Assembly: GCA_018475625.1 (NCBI GenBank)
Contig: JAAKEZ010000008.1
Span: forward strand, 53,874-117,873
Source of the DNA: Candidatus Bathyarchaeota archaeon A05DMB-2
GTDB taxonomy: Archaea > Thermoproteota > Bathyarchaeia > Bathyarchaeales > Bathycorpusculaceae
Length of the DNA stretch: 64,000 nt
Reading direction: 5' to 3'
Shown here: positions 7,760 to 16,131 of the stretch, one piece after another
Layout of the letters: every line of letters begins with the position of its first letter
How positions within the stretch are numbered: the stretch's first letter is position 1
Notes under the pieces: model-generated
Told to the model about the DNA's origin: nothing
The model's database searches: none
The model's input: the letters and a program-made list of their open reading frames with translations, nothing else
Position numbers and translations under genes: made by a program

Positions 7760-8545
7760 TTAATGCTGCTCTTCCGGCGTTTTCCACAACATTTCAAAAT
7801 AATTTTCAATCATAGCCACAATACACGCGTTGTCGGACCACAAAACGGGAGCCTCAATATTCATTTCGGTTCTCAAAAAAACTTCCGTCTTGTCGATTAG
7901 AACAATGCAGGGCGAGGAAGCGCGCATGAACTTGATCTCAAAGTTGCCGTTGTTTTCTAAGGCTGGGTCAAGATCCAAGGTTACTTCCTCATCGTGAGGC
8001 TTGCCTATCAGAAATTGATACTTCACGCCCCTTTTCACGCCTCTTTTCCAGACGTCTTCGGTTATAAACCGCACTTTTCTGAACATGTCTAATGTAGTAA
8101 AACAGAGCACGTTTGATTGGGCATTATCAACCGCGTTTCTTATCCTGTGGACATGCACTCCTGGAACCAAGATGAAATGAGCCGCCTCTTCCTGAAACGT
8201 CGTGGTGGTTTTTGCGCTTTTTCCTTCGTAGCTTTGAACTAGTTCGGTTGCTTTCTTGTGCAAGAGAGCGCTTTGGTTATCTCTACGTTGAAGCAGAATG
8301 GCGATTCCCTTGTCTATTGGGGTAGCTTTAAACCTGTGTGGTATAGCTATGATTCTTTCAATCAAACCATGGTTTTCAAGCATGGACAGTACACGGTAAA
8401 CGTCTGGTTGAGAAACGTTTGAGGCCTTTGAAATTGTTTTTGCCGATGTTTCATCTGTTCTAACGAGGGTAAGGTAAACTTTTGCCTCTAAAACCGTTAG
8501 TCCCAAACCAGTTAATACTTGGAGGCTTTCTTCTTGAGACTCCAC
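7760..8545 (-). CDS. TrmB-family transcriptional regulator
   Basis: 261 residues. The N-terminal TrmB winged helix is at residues about 8-75 (LTGLGLTVLEAKVYLTLVR, then SQPDVYRVLSMLENHGLIER); a coiled segment follows at about 85-110; the C-terminal half is a TrmB effector/PLD-like domain. TrmB proteins sense sugars or other metabolites. It is divergent from the large PQQ-propeller surface protein, and the intergenic region has a perfect inverted repeat at 8619-8635 that may be its operator. Confidence 0.8.
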   Translation of the reverse strand: MESQEESLQVLTGLGLTVLEAKVYLTLVRTDETSAKTISKASNVSQPDVYRVLSMLENHGLIERIIAIPHRFKATPIDKGIAILLQRRDNQSALLHKKATELVQSYEGKSAKTTTTFQEEAAHFILVPGVHVHRIRNAVDNAQSNVLCFTTLDMFRKVRFITEDVWKRGVKRGVKYQFLIGKPHDEEVTLDLDPALENNGNFEIKFMRASSPCIVLIDKTEVFLRTEMNIEAPVLWSDNACIVAMIENYFEMLWKTPEEQH

Positions 8546-8618
8546 TTTAATACTTCCACAAAGTACTCTCTCTTATTTTTTCGATAGATTTCAGTGGACG
8601 GGCTACTTAAAAACTTTT

Positions 8619-8635
8619 CAGTGGAATAGCCACTG
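8619..8635. promoter_or_regulatory. Inverted repeat, candidate TrmB operator
   Basis: CAGTGG-AATAG-CCACTG, perfect 6-bp arms. A further CAGTGG half-site lies 27 bases upstream at 8592-8597. A weak TATA-like CATTTAATA follows at 8640-8648, before the surface-protein start at 8697. The position between divergent genes fits regulation by the adjacent TrmB protein. Confidence 0.5.
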
Positions 8636-8696
8636 AATACCATTTAATAACTTGTCTGCGCCCATTTGTGCACAACGAAGAAAGGAGAATAAGAGA

Positions 8697-11558
8697 ATGA
8701 ACTTGAAAAAAACATCAGCTATTGCTTTGCTTTTGATAGCAATTTTCGCTGTCTCGCTTATTGCATTGCCAGCAGCTAACGCGCATACGCCTAAATGGGA
8801 ATTAACAACGAACGCCTACATTGCTGCTTTTCCGAATCCTGTCGGTGTTGGACAATCAACCCTCATTTACATGTGGCTTAACAGAGTCTACGGACAGGGC
8901 GCTGAAACAAGCCCGCCAGCTTATGCGGCAGTAAGCAACACTTACCGATTCCGTAACTACAACCTAACCATCATGGATTCTGACGGTGCAAAAGTGTTGG
9001 AGAAGATTTTTGATGTTATCTGGGATACAACATCATCACAGAGCTACTACTGGACTCCTGACAAAGTTGGCACGTATACGCTGATCTTTACCTTCCCAGG
9101 ACAAGTCTACGGCGCCGGTGGTAACGGTCTACCTACTTCCGTGCTAGTTAACGACACTTATCTGCCAAGTTCTGCAACTACCAAGCTCACTGTCCAAGAA
9201 AATCCAATACCCAGATATCCCAGCAGCTATCCTCTCCCAACCGAATACTGGACAAGGCCAATCTACGGCGAAAACCCTGACTGGTGGGCAATCTCGTCTA
9301 ACTGGCTCGGAACAGGTGCGCCTGGCTATGGTGGCTTCACAGTTTCCTACAATCTTGGAGGAAACGGAGCAGTGTTCTATGCGGGCGATACCGTAGGACC
9401 GCTAACAGGCCACATCATGTGGACCAAGCCAATGCAAACTGGAGGAATAGTCGGAGGCAACAAATTTGAAATTCAAGGAAACCAATACTTCGAAGGGTCT
9501 GCATACAACCAAAGATACCAAAACCCAATAGTAGTCAACGGAAAGATTTACTATACTGACGTTGTATCATTCACAGGCTACGCTAGTGGACCAACAAACT
9601 GCCTTGACCTGAGAACGGGAGAGCTGCTCTGGTCTCGCAAAGACGTACCGCCACTATCCTTCGCCCTCATTTGGGACCACGAAGACCCCAACCAACACGG
9701 TGTTTACCCGGCAATCTTGGCCACAGCAAACTTTGCCCAACTCTTTGACGCAGACACAGGAGAGCCGCTGTTCAACGTGACAGGTGTTCCAACAACGTTC
9801 ACTAATGCGCTTACAACTGTATTAGGTCCAAATGGCGAACAACTAAAATATGTCTTTATCAACCGAGGCACACCGTCAAGTCCGAATTGGGTCTTAGCTC
9901 AGTGGAACTCAACCAACCTCTGGAACTTCGGTGTCAACCCCTACACTGGTGGAAGTCTACTGTCACCATCAATCATCAACGCAACTGCACTCGGAGCCAG
10001 AACTACTGGCGCGACTGCAGGAGTAGTTACTGATCCTTCACTCCAAGCTTTGATTACTGTGTTTCCTCCACCCTTAACAGGAACAACTGGAACCCTATCG
10101 AACAGCACATCGAGTGCAACCACATCGATCACAGTACCATACCGTTCAACCCTCGTAGTCAATGGAGGCGTCTTTGATTCGTCTAATCCACAAGACCGCT
10201 ATGACTGGAACGTTTCAATACCATGGCGTAACACAATGACCTCAGCACCTACAATAGTCGGAGCCATACCAGGTGACATAATGCTTCTCTACAACGGTAG
10301 TTTGCCTTCACAAGGAGCCACCTTCATGGGAACACTAGGCTTCAATCCGTACACATACTTCGCCATCAACCTCAACGCATCTAAGGGACAAATAGGGAGC
10401 ATACTTTGGATGAAAACCTACAACCCGCCACCAGGCAACCTAACTGTCTTAGAAGCTGGAATTGACCCAGTGAACCGCGTCTTCGTAGAAAACCTTAGAG
10501 AAACCCAAAACTTCGTCGGATACGACTTAGATACAGGTGACAAACTTTGGGGACCAACAACACCGCAAGCAGATTTAGATTACTATGGAAGCCAAGCCTC
10601 GGGCAGCTTAGCCAACACGTTTGCCTACGGCAGACTCTACAGCAGTGCATATGCAGGAATACTCTACTGCTATGATACAAAAACAGGAAACCTGCTATTT
10701 ACTTACGGCAACGGTGGTGTTCCAGGCAACGACACCAACAGCGGCTTCGAAGTACCTGGTCCATACCCAACGTTCGTAAACGCAATAGGCAACGACGTGG
10801 TATACCTAGTCACTTCAGAGCACACCGTAGAAACGCCCGTCTTCAAAGGTGCAATGACACGTGCAGTCAACGCAACTGACGGAACTGAAATCTGGACTCT
10901 ATCCTCATACGTAACCGAATTCTTTACTCAGAGCTTTGCTGTTGCGGATGGCTTTGCAACTTGGTTCAATAGCTATGACAACTCAATCTACACTGTAGGC
11001 AGGGGTCCCAGCGCCACCACAGTTTCTGCACCAGGTGCCGGTCTAGCATTCGGACAACCCCTAGTAATCACGGGCACAGTGATGGATATTTCAGCTGGCA
11101 CAAAGCAGAAGGAGCAAGCAGCACGATTCCCCAACGGCGTACCAGTAATCTCCGACGCAAGCATGACCGAATGGATGGGCTACGTGTACCAGCAGAAGCC
11201 ACGGCCGACAAACGCAACCGGCGTTACTGTGACGCTGAGCGTAGTGGACGCAAACAACAACTGCAGAGAAATCGGCACCGCAACAACTGACATGGACGGC
11301 TTCTTCAGCTTCGAATGGACTCCAGACATACCTGGCAAGTACACTGTCATCGCCACGTTCGCAGGCACCAACGGCTACTGGCCTTCACACGCTGAATCCG
11401 CATTCACCGTGATGGCTGAGCCAGAAGCTACTCCTGAACCGACTCCTATGCCGCAGTCCGCAGCTGACTTGTACTTCGTGCCCGCAGTAGTCGGCATCAT
11501 CATAGCAATAGTTGTAGTGGGCGTCGCCATAATACTGATGCAGCGGAAACGACCGTAA
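8697..11558 (+). CDS. Large secreted, membrane-anchored PQQ-like beta-propeller surface protein
   Basis: 953 residues from ATG 8697 (AAAGGAG upstream; an in-frame start 45 bases earlier would spoil the signal peptide). Residues 1-29 form a signal peptide ending in ANA. An Ig-like domain comes first, then a long beta-propeller with PQQ-type repeat phrases (LRTGELLWS, LDTGDKLWG, TKTGNLLFTYG, ATDGTEIWTLS). A second Ig/carboxypeptidase-like domain lies at about 780-900, then a Pro-rich linker, and a C-terminal transmembrane helix with a KRKR-type basic end. Probably an S-layer-associated or extracellular binding protein. Probably regulated by the divergent TrmB. Confidence 0.8.
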   Translation: MNLKKTSAIALLLIAIFAVSLIALPAANAHTPKWELTTNAYIAAFPNPVGVGQSTLIYMWLNRVYGQGAETSPPAYAAVSNTYRFRNYNLTIMDSDGAKVLEKIFDVIWDTTSSQSYYWTPDKVGTYTLIFTFPGQVYGAGGNGLPTSVLVNDTYLPSSATTKLTVQENPIPRYPSSYPLPTEYWTRPIYGENPDWWAISSNWLGTGAPGYGGFTVSYNLGGNGAVFYAGDTVGPLTGHIMWTKPMQTGGIVGGNKFEIQGNQYFEGSAYNQRYQNPIVVNGKIYYTDVVSFTGYASGPTNCLDLRTGELLWSRKDVPPLSFALIWDHEDPNQHGVYPAILATANFAQLFDADTGEPLFNVTGVPTTFTNALTTVLGPNGEQLKYVFINRGTPSSPNWVLAQWNSTNLWNFGVNPYTGGSLLSPSIINATALGARTTGATAGVVTDPSLQALITVFPPPLTGTTGTLSNSTSSATTSITVPYRSTLVVNGGVFDSSNPQDRYDWNVSIPWRNTMTSAPTIVGAIPGDIMLLYNGSLPSQGATFMGTLGFNPYTYFAINLNASKGQIGSILWMKTYNPPPGNLTVLEAGIDPVNRVFVENLRETQNFVGYDLDTGDKLWGPTTPQADLDYYGSQASGSLANTFAYGRLYSSAYAGILYCYDTKTGNLLFTYGNGGVPGNDTNSGFEVPGPYPTFVNAIGNDVVYLVTSEHTVETPVFKGAMTRAVNATDGTEIWTLSSYVTEFFTQSFAVADGFATWFNSYDNSIYTVGRGPSATTVSAPGAGLAFGQPLVITGTVMDISAGTKQKEQAARFPNGVPVISDASMTEWMGYVYQQKPRPTNATGVTVTLSVVDANNNCREIGTATTDMDGFFSFEWTPDIPGKYTVIATFAGTNGYWPSHAESAFTVMAEPEATPEPTPMPQSAADLYFVPAVVGIIIAIVVVGVAIILMQRKRP

Positions 11559-12132
11559 GCGTCAGCATCCAGCACAACCACATCCCCCTTTTTTAGTGGA
11601 TCATCAATCTCAAATTAAACCAAGCAAATGAAGAGGAGAAAAGAAGGGCTGAGAGGACTCTGGAATAAACTCACGGTGGCGGCATAGTCATCGCGATTTT
11701 CGTCTTTTCTCCTATAATTTGGCGTCCAGACCCCGTAAACCCCTAAATCTATTTGAACACACACAGGAAAAGAATCTCCAAAACTTGCCCATATTTAGAT
11801 TCCTTCCAATTGATGCAATGCCTAAGAAATTAGCGGCTACCAAGCCTTTCACCCAACTATCTTCTGTTCTTACGGTCTCTGGACCATGGCAAACCTAAAG
11901 CCCAGCGTCTATTTATTCAGCATACTTAGAGCCTGTGATTCAAGCGATAGAGGGGAGGAGAATACTCGCTGAGCTCTAAGCGCTATACAAAGCTTCTTTA
12001 AATAAGGGAGATGGGGTAGTCGCCCAGAGCGAAAAGCGTTGCACGGAACGCCTTTAAATAAGGAGACTATAGACACAAAAAATCGCGCAAACCAGAACAC
12101 AAGGGAAAATATGGTGTGGTTTGGAGTTGCAT
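11559..12132. other. Intergenic region with repeated promoter-like modules
   Basis: 574 bases between a plus-strand gene and the end of a minus-strand gene. A C-run and T-run at 11583-11594 may end the surface-protein transcript. From about 11945 to 12066 there are two imperfect ~56-bp units, each ending in CTTTAAATAAGG-type or similar TATA-like sequence; the second carries the GGGGTAGTCGC block described separately. No ORF with a ribosome site was found. A small RNA is possible. Confidence 0.5.
12013..12040 (+). repeat. Copy 1 of a TATA-plus-palindrome module
   Basis: GGGGTAGTCGCCCAGAGCGA, followed by AAAAG, matches 14747-14770 at 22 of 24 positions. Both copies lie just downstream of a TTTAAATA box and contain the small palindrome TCGCY-CAG-AGCGA at the place where transcription would start. 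A second TTTAAATAAGG follows at 12053-12063. Confidence 0.55.
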
Positions 12133-12420
12133 TTATTCTTCTTCGTAAGTTTTTCTTTCTTTCACTTTCAGCGTATTCTCTTCTTTGCTGTCGCTTATAA
12201 CGCGGAAACCCTCTTTCAAGTCGCGTTTGTGCAGGAACTTCTTCACGATTACTCGCAAATACTTCTTGGAAACCGCTGCGCCTTCACCCTTCACCGTGAA
12301 CTTCAGCCCATCAGCAGTCACTTCAGCACTTGTCTTCTCCTTCACGAAGTCCGCAAGCGCCTGAATCGCCTCGTTTCCTTCGCCTTTAAGCTCGGATGCA
12401 TCAATCACTATCTCAGTCAC
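12133..12420 (-). CDS. Ribosomal protein eL22 (L22e family)
   Basis: 95 residues. The C-terminal half carries the L22e signature: VSKKYLRVIVKKFLHKRDLK, then a hydrophobic strand and SDSKEENTLKV, ending in an acidic YEEE tail, all in the order seen in eukaryotic eL22. The N-terminal part has the alternating strand/helix pattern of the family. eL22 belongs to the large subunit near the exit tunnel. It is known in eukaryotes and in a limited set of archaea, such as Asgard genomes. The gene appears monocistronic. Confidence 0.75.
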   Translation of the reverse strand: MTEIVIDASELKGEGNEAIQALADFVKEKTSAEVTADGLKFTVKGEGAAVSKKYLRVIVKKFLHKRDLKEGFRVISDSKEENTLKVKERKTYEEE

Positions 12421-12637
12421 TCCTGTTCACCTCACCTAACTCTGCGTATCGTTGCCCTTTTCTCACGGCTGTTCCCCTCATAAATCTATCGCCTTAACGC
12501 GTACGTGTCAGTTCGCCCGTCGAGTCCAAATCACTGCCGTTTGGGCTCACGACTCTAGAGCTCATCATCCAAGAATACTGAAAGTTTTCATAAGCTTAAG
12601 GATTGCGCTGCCTAGTTATGGAACGGTTTTTTAATGT

Positions 12638-13189
12638 GTGAATAGCATAGAGCGTTTGATGACTGGCCTGGGCCTTTCTGAAGCCATTAGAGGAAGAATA
12701 AGCGTTAGAGCCTACAAGAAACAGGATGTTTCCTAGGAAACGGTTGAAAAACTGCTTGAAGCCGCAACTTGGGAGCCATCCGCTGGAAACCTGTAGCCCT
12801 GTCAGTTCGTGGTTGTCCGAACGCAAGCGGTGAATGAAGCTTGTGAAAGCGACGTTTAACCAGAAAGACGTTGAAGACGCACCCTGTCTTCATCGTGGTG
12901 TGTGTAGACGAGCGACGCTCTTCAGCGCGTTATGGTTTATGGGGAAAAACCTTGTATTGTATTCAGGACACAGCGGCTGCGGTTCAAAACATCCTATTGA
13001 CTGCTTACTCGGTTGGGATTGGCTCATGCTGGATAGGTGCATTCGATGAAGACGCTGTGAAAGTCGCCGTAAAACGTTCCTGAAGGCATGCGCCCTGTGT
13101 CTATTGTACTGGTTGTTTATGTGGATGAGTCGCCATCGCCGTCAAGCAGGAGACGCTTGGATCAGGTTGTGTACCGTGAAAGTTACTGA
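12638..13189 (+). pseudogene. Decayed nitroreductase-family gene
   Basis: Read from GTG 12638, the frames together give a nitroreductase: IRGRISVRAYKKQDV (FMN-binding Arg region), EKLLEAATWEPSAGNLQP, a middle part with NQKDVEDAP, then [19 protein letters not shown] and [12 protein letters not shown], and a C-terminal [12 protein letters not shown] and a tail ending VVYRESY. The frame is interrupted by in-frame stops at about 12734 and 12794 and by frameshifts near 12835, 12888 and 13078. No single ORF covers it. It is either a true pseudogene or a badly sequenced gene; many lesions favour decay. Confidence 0.75.
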
Positions 13190-13754
13190 GACAAGGCGCC
13201 GAAAACCTGTTTTGAAGCGAGGTTTTTTGGGCGTTTTCACGTTTTTGCCTTAATCGAGGGTTTAAGCGTTTTTAACCGTTTTGTGGATTTGGTGTTAGTA
13301 AAGTTTAAAAGTATCGTTGTCATTCCCATGTGCCTCTGCAGAGGCATGATGGTGCAACTGCGAACGGTTGCGCTTTTCTTGCCTTTGGAAGGTAACGTGT
13401 AGGAGGCGACTGAAACTGCTATCAAGAGACTGTGATGGTTGCTCTCAGATGAAAGCGTGCAGTAGACGCTATTTCGCCGTTGAGAAAGGCGATAGGGTTT
13501 ACTGTCCAGATGGTACGGCTCACTTAGTTGATTGACAGTGACCTGAACGCCTTGTAGCGGTAGCACGGTTGGCTTGGAGTTTTAGGGCTTCAAACTAACC
13601 ATTTTCTTTTGCTGCTGGTGTGTCTGCTTGGAATCTGCGTGCGATTTTCGGCTTATACCTCTTATATTTAGATTTAACTTGTGTGTGGTCTATTGCTTGT
13701 AGTTTGGGCGAAAAGCTTAAGCTTTCACGCATCGTAGGTGTGTTTGAGGGTTGG
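13190..13754. other. Non-coding stretch, possible gene remnants
   Basis: About 565 bases. It contains a TATA-like AGTTTAAAAG near 13302 and a perfect 16-bp palindrome, TGCCTCTGCAGAGGCA, at 13331-13346. Short conserved-looking peptides (for example CSRRYFAVEKGDRVYC around 13455-13505) appear in shifted frames, as if a small Cys-containing gene had decayed. A long minus-strand frame here lacks any recognisable family and is probably spurious. The repeated GCGTGCGATTTT element lies at 13637. Confidence 0.45.
13637..13659 (+). repeat. Promoter-proximal repeated element, copy 1
   Basis: GCGTGCGATTTTCGGCTTAT plus ACC; 21 of 23 bases match the element at 19303-19325. Both copies are followed by TATA-like, T-rich sequence and lie before membrane-anchored protein genes (DUF996 here, beta-helix protein there). 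Confidence 0.55.
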
Positions 13755-13760
13755 TTGAGG

Positions 13761-14591
13761 GTGACTTTTGAGTCGAATAGGCTGCTGGGTGGCATAGGCG
13801 CCTTGCTTATGGTGGTTTCGTCCATTTCTTCATTCGTAGGTTTGGCGCAGTTTTTCTTTCCAAGCGCGCGCATCAACCTAATCGGGGCGCCCTTTGGGCT
13901 TCTGGGCTTGGTTGGTTTAATCCTTTTCATGCTTGGAATGAACGGCTTAGCTAACTATTACAGGCACAAGGCGATATTCGACAACGCGCTTTACTGGATA
14001 ATCACCAGCATAGTTGCCGTCGTGGTGACTGCCGTCCTCGCAGTAGCTATCGCATTCTCAGTCTTAAGCAGCGTAATCAGCACGCTTGTGCCTATCACGC
14101 CGGGCACGCCGCCAACCTCGCCACCAGCGAGCGCTGTGCTTGATGCGCTTCAGCCATACATAAGCTACTTTATTCCAGTCGGTGTCGTTGCCTTTGCCAT
14201 CGGAGTAATTGCAATCGTGTTCTTGATGAGAGCGTTCAACCTTCTCGCAGCCGCCTCCGGCGTCAAGCTGTTCAGGACAGCAGGTTTGATGTTTCTCGCC
14301 GGCATCGCGGTGGCTGGCGCGGTCGGGTTGCTGACCGCATTGCTCATTGTGACAGGTGTGGTAACGGTCAGCGGCGTCTTATCCTTGACCGTCGTGAGCG
14401 GGTTCGTATTCCTTGCCGCGTGGGCAATGGCGACCACAGCGTTCTTCAGACTAAGAGCGCCGACAATCATACCCGCACCGCAAGCCGTTGCGCCAGCACC
14501 TACGCAAGTGAAGTATTGCCCTCACTGCGGAGCCGCGAATCAGCTGGATGCGGCGTTCTGCGTGCGCTGCGGCGAAAAACTGCAAACATGA
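13761..14591 (+). CDS. DUF996 membrane protein with C-terminal zinc ribbon
   Basis: About 276 residues from GTG 13761 (TTG 13755 is an alternative; GAGGG at 13746-13750 could serve either). The start ESNRLLGGIGALLMV is the DUF996 opening. There are about six membrane spans, a Pro/Ser/Thr-rich loop (TPGTPPTSPPAS) and a C-terminal zinc ribbon (YCPHCGAANQ, FCVRCGEKL). DUF996 is an archaeal membrane family of unknown function; the ribbon may sense or scaffold on the cytoplasmic side. Confidence 0.75.
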   Translation: MTFESNRLLGGIGALLMVVSSISSFVGLAQFFFPSARINLIGAPFGLLGLVGLILFMLGMNGLANYYRHKAIFDNALYWIITSIVAVVVTAVLAVAIAFSVLSSVISTLVPITPGTPPTSPPASAVLDALQPYISYFIPVGVVAFAIGVIAIVFLMRAFNLLAAASGVKLFRTAGLMFLAGIAVAGAVGLLTALLIVTGVVTVSGVLSLTVVSGFVFLAAWAMATTAFFRLRAPTIIPAPQAVAPAPTQVKYCPHCGAANQLDAAFCVRCGEKLQT

Positions 14592-14942
14592 AATCCCAAA
14601 GCGCTGTGGATAGACCAGATGCTGTTTTCAACATGGTTTTGGCTGTGGAAATCGCGAATATGGATCCTACCCCTCTATAGAGGGTCTATTGCTATTGGCA
14701 CAGAAAACAGCCAAAACATGTTAAAGACCCGCGATTTAAATAGGGAGGGGTAGTCGCTCAGAGCGAGAAGAGCTTGACCTATCACATAGTTCCTTTAAAC
14801 AACGGGCTACAAAATCTTGCGTCAACTTCGTCCGCCGCAGTCATCAACAGGCAAACTTTAGCTGTTGGATAACCATAAAGTTTAAGGGTTAAAGCGCTGT
14901 TTAGGTTTTCCGCGTACCTGTTTACTCTGTGAGGTTTAAAGT
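14592..14942. other. Intergenic region upstream of the rpb5-like gene
   Basis: 351 bases. It contains the perfect palindrome CCCTCTATAGAGGG at 14671-14684, a TATA-like GATTTAAATA at about 14733-14742 followed by the repeated GGGGTAGTCGC block (14747-14770), and a second TATA-like CTTTAAAC near 14793. No ORF with a ribosome site was seen. Several promoters or a small RNA could lie here. Confidence 0.45.
14747..14775 (+). repeat. Copy 2 of the TATA-plus-palindrome module
   Basis: GGGGTAGTCGCTCAGAGCGA, followed by GAAG, is 22/24 identical to the copy at 12013. The inner palindrome TCGCT-CAG-AGCGA (14754-14766) is perfect here. It lies about 170-195 bases before the rpb5-like start. Confidence 0.55.
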
Positions 14943-15494
14943 TTGACCGTTGAAACCGTGACTGTGGAAGAGCGCAAAGCTGAAGTTCTGATAAAACTAC
15001 GAAAATACAAGCTCATCAAAAAAGAAACACATGAAGGCGCAATCTCCTACATCATCAAAATTCCCGAGGACAAAGAGAACGCTGTGGTCTGGTGCTTCTT
15101 AGGCGCAACGACGGTTGGTATCGCGGCGATGAATACGCTCTACAAGTTTATGAAGGAACACGAGTTGGAACGCGCCATCGTCATTACTGAAGGACGCTAC
15201 ACGCACGCGGTCAAGCAGGCAACCAGGAAAAAGAACGTGGAGCTCCTGCCCAAATCTTTCCCAGTGTTTGACATTTTTGAGCACGCGTTGGTGCCAAGAC
15301 ACGAAATCCTCAGCACGAAAGAGAAAGATGAGCTCTTGGCAAAGTTAAAGGTGCAGCCGTATCAGATGCCGCAGATAAAATCCACCGACCCAGCCGTTAA
15401 AGCAATCGGCGCAAAGCCAGGTGACGTGCTGAGAATCATAAGGAAAAGCCAGACTGCCGGCGAGCACATCGCTTACCGTTACGTGGTAGAATAA
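14943..15494 (+). CDS. RNA polymerase subunit Rpb5/RpoH with an extra N-terminal domain
   Basis: 183 residues from TTG 14943 (GTGAGGT upstream). Residues about 105-183 are the universal archaeal/eukaryotic Rpb5 assembly domain: [27 protein letters not shown], the Gly/Lys loop [12 protein letters not shown] and [12 protein letters not shown]. Most archaeal RpoH proteins consist only of this part, about 80 residues. Here residues 1-104 resemble the eukaryotic Rpb5 jaw domain: a strand with WCFLG, then [28 protein letters not shown] and an Ala/Lys helix. rpoB is not adjacent, unlike the usual rpoH-rpoB order. Confidence 0.8.
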   Translation: MTVETVTVEERKAEVLIKLRKYKLIKKETHEGAISYIIKIPEDKENAVVWCFLGATTVGIAAMNTLYKFMKEHELERAIVITEGRYTHAVKQATRKKNVELLPKSFPVFDIFEHALVPRHEILSTKEKDELLAKLKVQPYQMPQIKSTDPAVKAIGAKPGDVLRIIRKSQTAGEHIAYRYVVE

Positions 15495-15498
15495 GCAG

Positions 15499-16056
15499 CT
15501 ATTTGGATATCATGACTTCTGTTGCCTTCACGACAGCTGACACTTCGCCACCAACCTTTAAGCCTAAGTCTTCAACGGCTTCTTTGGTGATGACTGAAGT
15601 GATGACTGCTGGCGCCTTTATCTCAATCTTTACTTTGGCTGTGATTCCGTCAGTTTCCACGGAGAGAACTTTTCCTTTCAGCTGATTTCTCGCGCTAATC
15701 TTCAAACTTACCGCCTCCCAGTATTCAGGGTCAGAGAGAAACCTACTCAAACAGTCCTCAAGCCTCTTGTACTCTTCAAGCAAGCTTTTACCCACAGCGG
15801 TGAGTTTGGCGCCGCCGCCTCCGGATTTGCCGCCCTTGTAGGTGTCCACGATGGACTCACCTATTGTGTTCTCTATTTTTTGGATGTAGTTCCACAGGTA
15901 ACGGTAAGACATGCCTATTGTTTCTGCGGCTTTGGACAACGAGTTTTCTTTGTTTACGGCTTCGAGGATTTTTGCTCCGCCTTTGCCTATCAGCGGTTGT
16001 CCTCTGTACTCTATCCATATTCTGGCTGAGGGCTTGTGTTTTTTGTCGGTGAACAT
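15499..16056 (-). CDS. modE: ModE-like molybdate/tungstate-responsive regulator
   Basis: 185 residues. The N-terminal winged helix (GAKILEAVNKENSLSKAAE, then YRYLWNYIQKIE) with the following GGKSGGGGAKLTAVGK wing is typical of ModE. Residues about 118-183 are a single MOP/TOBE domain (ISARNQLKGKV, ITSVITKEAVEDLGL) that binds molybdate or tungstate. ModE represses molybdate/tungstate uptake when oxyanion is abundant. It is divergent from tupABC, with a ModE-type palindrome between them. The gene ends four bases after the rpb5-like gene, convergent. Confidence 0.85.
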   Translation of the reverse strand: MFTDKKHKPSARIWIEYRGQPLIGKGGAKILEAVNKENSLSKAAETIGMSYRYLWNYIQKIENTIGESIVDTYKGGKSGGGGAKLTAVGKSLLEEYKRLEDCLSRFLSDPEYWEAVSLKISARNQLKGKVLSVETDGITAKVKIEIKAPAVITSVITKEAVEDLGLKVGGEVSAVVKATEVMISK

Positions 16057-16080
16057 TCCATAGAGTCTTCTGTCCGCAAT

Positions 16081-16089
16081 GTTTATAAA
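16081..16089 (+). promoter_or_regulatory. TATA box of the tungstate operon
   Basis: GTTTATAAA, an archaeal TATA box whose expected start site falls inside the palindrome at 16096-16121. Confidence 0.6.
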
Positions 16090-16095
16090 GTTTAG

Positions 16096-16121
16096 CCGTT
16101 ATGTATGGAAATACCTAACGG
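16096..16121. promoter_or_regulatory. ModE-type operator
   Basis: Arms CCGTTATGTAT and ATACCTAACGG are inverted repeats (10 of 11 pairs) around GGAA. The core CGTTATRTAT resembles the known ModE site, which has CGTTATAT-type half-sites. It sits over the expected transcription start of tupA and so could block initiation; it ends at the ribosome site of tupA. Confidence 0.7.
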
Positions 16122-16131
16122 AGGTGGAAAA

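Noticed and set aside
12834..13083. Short separate plus-strand genes in this interval
   Set aside because: They are fragments of one broken nitroreductase read in shifted frames.
13237..13566. 109-residue minus-strand frame
   Set aside because: No ribosome site, no family resemblance, and it lies in a region that looks like non-coding DNA and gene remnants.
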